Shown here: positions 33,406-40,302 of the stretch, one piece after another | How positions within the stretch are numbered: the stretch's first letter is position 1 | Layout of the letters: every line of letters begins with the position of its first letter | DNA from: Candidatus Delongbacteria bacterium | GTDB taxonomy: Bacteria > UBA4055 | Direction of reading: 5' to 3' | Length of the DNA: 40,302 nt | Assembly: GCA_016937995.1 (NCBI GenBank) | Contig: JAFGVM010000071.1 | Coordinates: 1 to 40,302, forward strand | Program-made: the position numbers and the translations under genes | The notes under the pieces: generated by a model | Told to the model about the DNA's origin: nothing | Database searches by the model: none | What the model saw: only the letters and a program-made list of their open reading frames with translations

Positions 33406-36102
33406 GTGAAAAAAGTAATCTCGATGTTAATTCTTATTTTAGGAATGAGCCTTCTTGCTCAGACTTCGACGCCACCGTCTGCAGGTGACGGTTCCAGCGG
33501 AAATCCTTATCAGATAGGAACACTTGAAAATCTTTACTGGATAGCTTCAAATTCCGGTGAATGGAACAAATATTATATCCAGACAGCTGATATTGATGCG
33601 TCATCGACATCTACCTGGAACAGCGGAACCGGATGGACCCCGATCGGTAACATGACAACTAAGTTTACCGGTAACTACAACGGTAACAAACACACTATCA
33701 GCGGATTATATATTAACAGACCGTCTAATGAAGATCTTGGTTTTTTTGGAGTTGTACAGGGAGGTACGATCAATTATTTAGGAATAAAAAATATCACCAT
33801 TTCAGGATACCGTTACATTGGTGCACTAGCTGGTAGGATCGTAAGCAGTAGTCCTGTAAATTACTGTTTTACAACGGGAGTTGTCACAGCCTCTTATGAT
33901 TATTCCTATACCGGAGGATTATTCGGTTATTCTTATGAAACTGATACATTCAACTGTTATACCAGAACAAATGTTAACGGAAGACAAAACCTTGGTGGTT
34001 TTATTGGACTTTCTTCATTTTCAGATATAACAAACTGCTATTCTACCGGTCTGGTGACCAGCTACCATCCTAATTATGAAGGTGGTTTTATAGGTGGATG
34101 GACAGGAAATGATCTGTATCCGGGTTTGACTGCAAATTTCTGGGATATTCAGTCTTCAGGTACTTCAATTGGTATTATCGGAAGAGATTTTCCGGGAGTA
34201 ACTGGTAAAACTACTTTGGAAATGCAAACTGATACGACTTTCACAAACGCAGGATGGAATTTTTCTACTGTTTGGGGAATCGACGGCTCCTATAACGGTG
34301 GATATCCCTTCCTTCTCTGGGAAAGAATGTCTCTACCTATACTAACAACTCAGGATGTAAGCGATATTTCTACAACTACAGCAACCGGAAACGGAACAAT
34401 AGTTGACCCCGGATTCCCTTATCCTACCCAGCATGGTTTCTGCTGGAACACTTCCGGTTTACCTTCTCTATCTGATTCAAAAACTGAGGAAGGTATTATC
34501 GACTCAACAGGGACTTTCTCTTCTCAGCTGCTTATGCTGGACAACTATACCACTTACTATGTAAGAGCATATGCTACAAATGATCTAGGTACATCATACA
34601 GTGATGAAGTTATATTCACAACATTAGCCATTCTACCTGCTACTCCTTCCGGTTCTGGAACAGATATAGATCCTTATCTTATATCAAACATGGAAGAATT
34701 GTACTGGATAGCAGAAGATTACCATAATTGGGATAAATTCTATCTACAAACTGCAGATATTGATGCTTCAATAACTGCTTCAATTAACAATGGAGAAGGG
34801 TGGTTATCTATCGGAGATCAGTATGAAAGTTTTACAGGTTCATACGACGGACAGAATTACTCAATTTCAAATTTATTTATTGACCACCTTTACGGATATT
34901 ATACCGGTCTTTTCGGACAGGCACAATACGCATCAATATCAAATGTGAACTTGATCGATGCTGAAATTACATCCGGTGACTACACAGGAACTCTGATAGG
35001 TTATAGCAACAGTTCTGTCGTAGATAACTGTTCTGCTTCCGGCTATGTGAACGGTCAGGGGATGATAGGTGGTCTGATTGGTGCTACTTCAGGTAACAGT
35101 TCTCCACTAATAACAAACTGTTCTTACACAGGAACAGTTTCGGGAGAAAGCAATATTGGGGGGCTTATCGGCCAAATACAAAACTATGCAATCATTCAAA
35201 ATTGCTTTACTGATGCTGTTGTTACAGCTACATCCAATTATTGCGGAGGTTTAATTGGTGAAGTATACAGTTATTCAACAGTTGAGAATTGTTATTCTTC
35301 CGGTTCGGTTCACGGAATGTATACTTTCGGTGGTTTTATAGGCATGTTAAACAATGAATGTACGGTATTAAACTGTTACAGTGAATCTGATGTTTATGGT
35401 GATCAAATAGATTATTACTACTACTATGAATACAGTGAGCAAGTTGGAGGTTTTATCGGTCATAACTATGTTTCTGATATATATAATTCATATTCAACAG
35501 GTTCTGTATACGGACTATATGATGTAGGTGGCTTCATTGGAACTAACAATGGAACCACAGATGTTATTAACTGTTTTAGCTCCGGTAGTGTTACAAGTGA
35601 CGATAATCCCGGTGGTTTCATAGGATATTTAAACAACGGTAGTAGCGCTGTTATTACTAATTGTTTCTGGGATATTGAAACTTCCGGTCAGACCACTTCG
35701 CAAGGTGGATCAGGTGTTGTAGGAAAAACTACTGCTGAGATGACAACTCAAGCAACATTTACTGATGCTACTTGGGATTTTGTAATTGAAACAACAAATG
35801 GTACTGATGACTATTGGAATATTAATGCTGGAGTTAATTCCGGATATCCATTCTTAAGCTGGCAGGATGTTGTTTTACCGCTAGGTATTCCTCAAAATCT
35901 TGTCATCACCCGATCTACCGATCCTGAACTTACCTGGGATGCAGTTTCAGGTGCAACTTCTTATACTGTCTACTATTCTGAGGATCCATATGCTACCTTC
36001 CCTACATCATGGACTGAAGTGACAGGAATCACTGGAACAAGTTGGACAGACACTGATGCAACAGAATCTAAGAAATTCTATATTGTAGTTGCAGTGAATT
36101 AA
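33406..36102 (+). CDS. Exported GLUG-repeat adhesin-like protein
   Basis: This 898-residue protein starts at a GTG with GGAGG 4 bases upstream and has a signal peptide (about 1-19, ending LLAQ). Two long right-handed beta-helix-like regions (about 25-300 and 415-795) carry GLUG motifs (YTGGLFGYS, NLGGFIGLS, NIGGLIGQI, YCGGLIGEV, DVGGFIGTN), alternating with NCY/NCF turns. Between them is an Ig-like domain ending YYVRAYATNDLGTSYS, and the last 80 residues form a fibronectin-type III domain. Both beta-helix regions start with the same DGSSGNPYQI-type and YIQTADIDAS segments, pointing to internal duplication. No C-terminal sorting domain is seen, so the route to the surface is unclear. It is probably an adhesin or polysaccharide-binding protein. 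Confidence 0.9.
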   Translation: MKKVISMLILILGMSLLAQTSTPPSAGDGSSGNPYQIGTLENLYWIASNSGEWNKYYIQTADIDASSTSTWNSGTGWTPIGNMTTKFTGNYNGNKHTISGLYINRPSNEDLGFFGVVQGGTINYLGIKNITISGYRYIGALAGRIVSSSPVNYCFTTGVVTASYDYSYTGGLFGYSYETDTFNCYTRTNVNGRQNLGGFIGLSSFSDITNCYSTGLVTSYHPNYEGGFIGGWTGNDLYPGLTANFWDIQSSGTSIGIIGRDFPGVTGKTTLEMQTDTTFTNAGWNFSTVWGIDGSYNGGYPFLLWERMSLPILTTQDVSDISTTTATGNGTIVDPGFPYPTQHGFCWNTSGLPSLSDSKTEEGIIDSTGTFSSQLLMLDNYTTYYVRAYATNDLGTSYSDEVIFTTLAILPATPSGSGTDIDPYLISNMEELYWIAEDYHNWDKFYLQTADIDASITASINNGEGWLSIGDQYESFTGSYDGQNYSISNLFIDHLYGYYTGLFGQAQYASISNVNLIDAEITSGDYTGTLIGYSNSSVVDNCSASGYVNGQGMIGGLIGATSGNSSPLITNCSYTGTVSGESNIGGLIGQIQNYAIIQNCFTDAVVTATSNYCGGLIGEVYSYSTVENCYSSGSVHGMYTFGGFIGMLNNECTVLNCYSESDVYGDQIDYYYYYEYSEQVGGFIGHNYVSDIYNSYSTGSVYGLYDVGGFIGTNNGTTDVINCFSSGSVTSDDNPGGFIGYLNNGSSAVITNCFWDIETSGQTTSQGGSGVVGKTTAEMTTQATFTDATWDFVIETTNGTDDYWNINAGVNSGYPFLSWQDVVLPLGIPQNLVITRSTDPELTWDAVSGATSYTVYYSEDPYATFPTSWTEVTGITGTSWTDTDATESKKFYIVVAVN

Positions 36103-36117
36103 TCTAATAACTTGTAA

Positions 36118-36149
36118 AAAAAAGCCCGATAGACTATCGGGCTTTTTTT
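36118..36149 (+). terminator. Terminator of the GLUG protein gene
   Basis: AAAGCCCGATA (36121-36131) pairs with TATCGGGCTTT (36135-36145) around a 3-base loop, followed by a T-run. A long A-run on the other side would allow action on both strands. The stem core GCCCGAT is the same as in the terminator at 39474. Confidence 0.9.
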
Positions 36150-36197
36150 CTATAGATGTGCAATATCTCAGTATCTTATGATTAGAAACTTTATAAC

Positions 36198-36226
36198 TTG
36201 CTTATATAATTCTTATCATTTATAAT
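36198..36226 (+). promoter_or_regulatory. Promoter of the WD40-caspase gene
   Basis: TTGCTT (36198-36203) and a perfect TATAAT (36221-36226) are exactly 17 bases apart. The expected start near 36233 leaves about 32 bases to the ATG at 36265, which has GGAG upstream. Confidence 0.7.
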
Positions 36227-36264
36227 TTATTTCATACAAGAACATCTAAATACGGAGTGAATTT

Positions 36265-39200
36265 ATGCGCTATTTGATATCAGTTTTTTTAACTATCTTC
36301 TTTATTTTACTGCAAGCTCAAGGCGTTCCTGAGGAAGAAGTTCTCACCGATTATTACCAAAGCGTAAAATCTATCAATACTAATCCTCAGATAAAAGTAC
36401 AACTCGGTCATTCTGAGCCAATAAATTCAGCAGTTTTCAGTCCTGATGGTAAATATATTGCTTCGGGTGGAAATGATAATTGCGTTAAATTATGGGATGT
36501 AAAGACCAGCAAAGAGATTTATACATTAAAAAATCATTCAAAAAAAGTTACTTCTGTTAAATTCTCTCCTGATGGTAAATACATTGCTTCAGGATCTGAA
36601 GACAAGACAATTGTTTTAGTTGACGTAATTACTCAAAAAGTGATCAGGCGATTCAAGGATCATGACTCAAGGATCCTTTCAATTGATTTTTCTCCGGATG
36701 GTACTCAGATCATTTCAGGATTTAGTGATGGCACTCTGATATTATTCAATGTACAAAATGGGAATACTATAAAAAAATACTTCACTCAGGACACAGATAT
36801 CAATGCAGTCGCTTTTTCTCCTGACGGAGATTCATTCGCTTCACTTTCTAAAGAAAATCTTAAAATATGGGAAAAGAATACCGATATAGCGATCAGAACT
36901 CTTTCTTCTGAAGTAAGCGGAAGAGGACTTGCATATTCACCCGACGGAAAATTTTTAGCTTCAAATGTAAAAGGCAACAAGATCAAGATATGGAAAGTAT
37001 CTTCCGGTAAAGAAATTAATACTTATGAAGATAACACATCTTTTATCAATACAATTTCATATTCCCCAAACGGCAAATATCTTGCATCAGGGTCTTCGAT
37101 TTTCGATAACTCTGTTAAGGTATGGAACCTAGAAACCGGATATTCTGCAAGTACCTACAGATTTTATGAAAGCGGAGTTACATCAGTTGCATTTTCGAAA
37201 GACAGCAAATTTTTATTGTCTGCTTCAGAGGATAAGACCATAGTATACTTTAATACCGATGATATAAGTAAAAGAATGACAATAAAAGGCCAATCAAGAT
37301 CGATCGAATGTCTGGCAATATCTGTTGACAATAAATATGTTATCGCAGGATCTAATGATAATACTTCAAAGATCTGGGATATTGGTCATGGAAAAGAAAT
37401 ATATGTTCTAAAAGGGCACTTATTGCCTGTGAAATGTGCTGATTTTTCTTCTGATGGAAAATATGCTGCAACTGGTTCCTGGGATAATACTATAAGAATA
37501 TACAATATGGCTAACGGAGAACATTTAAAAACACTCAAAGATCATACCGAATGTGTAACATCTATCTGCTTTTCACCTGATGGACAACTTCTTGTATCTG
37601 GTTCTAATGATAAAAAAGTAAAGATTTGGGATATTTCTACCGGAGAAGTAAAGTTCACATTCGATGAAGACTATTATGATATAAATATGGTAACATTTTC
37701 TTCTGACGGGCAATATATAGCTTTTTGTGGTGATGACAGAACTGTAAATGTCATGGATGTATACTCAGGGAGTAGAATTATTACGTATAAAGGACATAAC
37801 AATTCAGTTCATTCGGTCTCATTTACACCTGATAAAAGCAAAATTGTATCAGCAACATGGGGTGAATTAAATATCTGGGATAGTAATAGTGGAGAAACGA
37901 TCAAAACTTTAGACGGAAACTATAAGATCACTTTGTCACCGGATGGGAAATATGCTTTGTTAGGCAATAAAACCACACCTGATCTTGACCTTTTAGATTT
38001 GATCAACGATTCTAAAATAGTAACTTTGAAAAATTGTTCAATTGAAGCTAATTCCATGGCGATCTCATCAGATGGTAAATATGTAGTTTTGGGATCATTG
38101 GATGGGACACTAAACTACTGGGATGTAAAAAGCGGACAACTCATTTATTCAAGTATAATAACTGCCGATGGAGAGTATTTAAGCTGGACTCCGGAAGGTT
38201 TTTTCGCAGGGAATGAAGAACTGGCCAGAGAAACTGTTTACATCGTAAATAACATGAATATAATTGATATTGATCAGTTCTATGAACTATTCTACCGTCC
38301 TGATCTTCTTCAGGCAAAGATCGAAGGAAAAGATATTTCAAAATACAAAGTTAATATTGCAGATCTGTTGAACAACAACGGACTTCCACCTGAAGTGCAA
38401 TTTATAACTGAAGCAGGATATAGTGATAAAAGGGAAATTCAGTTAAGAATGAAAGTGAAAGACATGGGTGGCGGGATTGGAAATGTAACTTTATTTATAG
38501 ATGGAATGCCTGTTGCGATAAACCAGAAAGGACGGGGAATCAAGATCGTACAAAAGAAAAATGGAAATGAGGATTATAATTACGAAGCATTGATTACTCT
38601 TAGGTACGGAAAAAACAACATCGAACTTTCTGCATACAACAAAAGCAACAGTATTGAATCAAGAAAGTCTAAAATTGAAATTGTTTATGAATCGGAAAAG
38701 GTAAACAAGCCTGATCTGCATGTTTTCATGGTTGCAGTTGATAAATATCGAGATAAAGCCCTTTGGTTGAACTATTCTAAAAATGATGCTGATGCGGTAG
38801 GAAAAGCTTTCAGTGATAAATCAAAAAAGATATTTAACAAAATATCATTGTATAAACTGTATGATAATGAAGTAACCAAAGATCTGCTTTCTGCAAAATT
38901 TACAGAGATCGGGAAAAATATCAAACCTGACGATGTATTTATTTTCTACCTAGCAGGTCATGGTGTTACTAATGACAGTGATGGGGATTATTACTATCTT
39001 CCGTCTGATTTTAGATATACAGGCAGTGAAGCAATTGTTTCAGGTGGTATATCAAAGCAGATCATCATGGAAAATCTGTTAAAGATCAAAGCTCAGAAAT
39101 TGATCCTGCTATTTGACACTTGTAACTCAGGATCATTTATTGATAAACCTGCCAGCAGAGGTATATCAGAAAAAACTGCAATTGACAGATTGAAGAAAAC

Positions 39201-39465
39201 AATCGGAAGAGCTATCATCGTTGCCAGTTCTGAAAGCCAGGTAGCATTGGAAGGATTTGAAGACCATGGAGTTTTTACGTATGCATTAATTCAAGGTTTG
39301 CTTGGAAAAGCTGATTTTAACAAAAATGATCAGATAACTGTTGGTGAAATCACAATGTATGTAGAAAATGAAGTTCCTGAACTTACATATAAAAAATGGG
39401 GTTACGAGCAAATTCCTCAGAAAGTATTACCAAAACAGGACTTCCCTATCGGATTGGTAAAGTAA
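36265..39465 (+). CDS. Exported WD40-repeat protein with C-terminal caspase (C14) domain
   Basis: This 1066-residue protein has a signal peptide (about 1-19), then 14 WD40 repeats (about 45-625), enough for two seven-bladed propellers (for example VNSVxFSPDGKYIASGS and VKLWDVKTG types). Next come a linker with YLSWTPEGFFAGNEELARE and LFYRPDLLQ, an Ig-like segment (about 710-800), and a caspase-fold domain (about 812-1060). The catalytic dyad is intact: His899 (YLAGHGV) and Cys953 (FDTCNSG). Such orthocaspases cleave after basic residues. The export signal is notable because propeller-caspase proteins are usually described as cytosolic. The gene has its own promoter and is flanked by two near-identical terminators. 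Confidence 0.93.
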   Translation: MRYLISVFLTIFFILLQAQGVPEEEVLTDYYQSVKSINTNPQIKVQLGHSEPINSAVFSPDGKYIASGGNDNCVKLWDVKTSKEIYTLKNHSKKVTSVKFSPDGKYIASGSEDKTIVLVDVITQKVIRRFKDHDSRILSIDFSPDGTQIISGFSDGTLILFNVQNGNTIKKYFTQDTDINAVAFSPDGDSFASLSKENLKIWEKNTDIAIRTLSSEVSGRGLAYSPDGKFLASNVKGNKIKIWKVSSGKEINTYEDNTSFINTISYSPNGKYLASGSSIFDNSVKVWNLETGYSASTYRFYESGVTSVAFSKDSKFLLSASEDKTIVYFNTDDISKRMTIKGQSRSIECLAISVDNKYVIAGSNDNTSKIWDIGHGKEIYVLKGHLLPVKCADFSSDGKYAATGSWDNTIRIYNMANGEHLKTLKDHTECVTSICFSPDGQLLVSGSNDKKVKIWDISTGEVKFTFDEDYYDINMVTFSSDGQYIAFCGDDRTVNVMDVYSGSRIITYKGHNNSVHSVSFTPDKSKIVSATWGELNIWDSNSGETIKTLDGNYKITLSPDGKYALLGNKTTPDLDLLDLINDSKIVTLKNCSIEANSMAISSDGKYVVLGSLDGTLNYWDVKSGQLIYSSIITADGEYLSWTPEGFFAGNEELARETVYIVNNMNIIDIDQFYELFYRPDLLQAKIEGKDISKYKVNIADLLNNNGLPPEVQFITEAGYSDKREIQLRMKVKDMGGGIGNVTLFIDGMPVAINQKGRGIKIVQKKNGNEDYNYEALITLRYGKNNIELSAYNKSNSIESRKSKIEIVYESEKVNKPDLHVFMVAVDKYRDKALWLNYSKNDADAVGKAFSDKSKKIFNKISLYKLYDNEVTKDLLSAKFTEIGKNIKPDDVFIFYLAGHGVTNDSDGDYYYLPSDFRYTGSEAIVSGGISKQIIMENLLKIKAQKLILLFDTCNSGSFIDKPASRGISEKTAIDRLKKTIGRAIIVASSESQVALEGFEDHGVFTYALIQGLLGKADFNKNDQITVGEITMYVENEVPELTYKKWGYEQIPQKVLPKQDFPIGLVK

Positions 39466-39473
39466 GGATGACT

Positions 39474-39507
39474 AAAAAGCCCGATCTAATTATCGGGCTT
39501 TTTTTTA
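39474..39507. terminator. Bidirectional terminator between the caspase and LRR genes
   Basis: GCCCGAT (39479-39485) pairs with ATCGGGC (39492-39498), extended by A/T runs on both sides, with a 6-base loop. It separates two convergent genes and can end both transcripts. Confidence 0.9.
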
Positions 39508-39519
39508 TTCAGTTTTTTA

Positions 39520-40302
39520 CTACCAAGAGACCATGATGCCCCTTGACTGCAGCTCTGGGATATATATATCTATAGATAGTGAATCCAGCGGATTAAAAGT
39601 TAGTTCAAGGTTTCCCAATCCTGCAAAATCCAAGTTTTGAACAAGCGGATAAATATCACTGACATTATTGTTCTCAAGATAAATGTTCCTGATTTTGGAT
39701 AAATTCCTGAATGCAGTTATATCAGTTACATTATTATTCCGGAGATTTACGTCGTTAAGTTCGCTAATATTACTCATTACAGTTATATCGTCAACCTGAT
39801 TGTCGTTCAGATCTAAATTGGTGATATTTGATAATAAATTCAAAGAAGTTATATCGCTTATATCGTTATTATCAAGCCTTAGAATTTTTATTCCGGTTAA
39901 ATTTTCAAGCGGAGTAATATCGGTGATCTGGTTTTGTGAAAAAATAATACCGGTTAAACCGGTTAAATTACTCAATGCGGTTATTTCTTCGATCTGATTG
40001 AAAGAAAAATCGACGTAATTAAGTGCGGTTAAATTTCGTAATGCTGAAATATCACTTATATTATTATATCCAATATCCAACAATTCTAATTCCGACAGTT
40101 CTTCCAGAGGAGATATATCTGAGATCAAATTTTTATCAAGGTGAAGAATTTTTAAATTTTTAAGATCACTGAGCTGAGTAAGATCGCTGATCTTATTTTC
40201 AAATAGATCAAGAGATTCAAGTGACCTGAAGTATTCCATACCTGAAAGATCAATGATATTCAAAATATAAGCTTCGAATTCAATAATATTCCCTATATCT
40301 GA
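39520..40302 (-). CDS. Internalin-like leucine-rich repeat protein (5' end outside the window)
   Basis: The frame is open to the window edge; the codon at 40263 is TTG inside the gene, not a convincing start, so the N-terminus is missing. The visible 260 residues hold about nine tandem 22-residue leucine-rich repeats of the internalin/SDS22 type (LKNLKILHLDKNLISDISPL, LTNLDLNDNQVDDITVM), preceded by LSGMEYFRSLESLDLFENKI. The protein ends shortly after the last repeat with IPELQSRGIMVSW, and no C-terminal anchor is seen. It is probably exported and binds protein or glycan ligands. It converges with the WD40-caspase gene. Confidence 0.88.
   Translation of the reverse strand, partial: SDIGNIIEFEAYILNIIDLSGMEYFRSLESLDLFENKISDLTQLSDLKNLKILHLDKNLISDISPLEELSELELLDIGYNNISDISALRNLTALNYVDFSFNQIEEITALSNLTGLTGIIFSQNQITDITPLENLTGIKILRLDNNDISDITSLNLLSNITNLDLNDNQVDDITVMSNISELNDVNLRNNNVTDITAFRNLSKIRNIYLENNNVSDIYPLVQNLDFAGLGNLELTFNPLDSLSIDIYIPELQSRGIMVSW

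Noticed and set aside
1-40302. Mobile element, prophage or genomic island
   Set aside because: No transposase, integrase, phage structural gene, long terminal inverted repeat or attachment-site duplication flanking a gene block was seen, and gene style is uniform.

Overview
The window is AT-rich bacterial chromosome from a Gram-negative (two-membrane) organism. Evidence for an outer membrane is the LptF/LptG pair, a lipoprotein with a lipobox, a periplasmic-type HtrA/DegP protease and several proteins with signal peptides. One exported peptidase ends in the NYPNPFNPTT-type C-terminal sorting/FlgD-like domain that is common in Ignavibacteria, Cloacimonadota, Marinimicrobia, Delongbacteria and related FCB-group phyla. 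Nearly every gene has a strong AGGAGG-like ribosome site, and several promoters fit a sigma70 -35/-10 pattern with exactly 17 bp between the boxes. Both traits argue against Bacteroidetes proper. My inference is an uncultured FCB-type candidate phylum (Cloacimonadota or Delongbacteria-like); this is not proven. I see no transposase, integrase, phage gene, CRISPR array or rRNA.

Layout. Positions 58-4178 (minus): a four-gene unit of uncharacterised membrane proteins led by a 621-aa protein with a DUF6754-like cytoplasmic domain, behind a clear TTGACA promoter and ended by a hairpin terminator. Positions 4304-5443 (minus): a beta-propeller lipoprotein. Positions 5580-5653 (plus): a tRNA with CAU anticodon, with its own promoter and terminator. 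Positions 5683-11112 (minus): a likely operon degP-like, psd, pssA, ribE, ribBA, methyltransferase, mixing envelope phospholipid synthesis with riboflavin synthesis. Positions 11209-12834 (minus): an ABC-F ATPase. Positions 12999-16171 (plus): urocanate hydratase coupled to a PatB/MalY-type C-S lyase. Positions 16207-20339 (minus): a small orphan gene, an M18 aminopeptidase, a secreted M14 carboxypeptidase and dapH. Positions 20433-24061 (minus): a deacetylase-fold protein with lptG and lptF. Positions 24161-27814 (minus): a tricorn-like protease and a DUF3592-like membrane protein. Positions 28098-31217 (plus): a 1039-aa GNAT-led fusion protein. Positions 31435-33259 (plus): an XRE-cupin regulator and an isocitrate-dehydrogenase-family enzyme with a cysteine-rich tail. 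Positions 33406-40302: three large exported repeat proteins (GLUG adhesin-like, 14-WD40 plus caspase, and a truncated internalin-like LRR protein).

The most interesting points are these. (1) A family of short tandem arrays, each with a strict 7-bp period but a different unit sequence, sits at gene ends and starts; one is read in frame inside the linker before the sorting domain of the M14 peptidase. (2) The DUF6754-led four-gene membrane unit has no described function that I know of. (3) The GNAT domain is fused to about 880 residues of beta-rich, carbohydrate-enzyme-like sequence. (4) A WD40-caspase protein carries an export signal and lies between two other surface-type repeat proteins. No gene-free stretch reaches 300 bases; the longest (27815-28097) holds only a promoter candidate and a small direct repeat.
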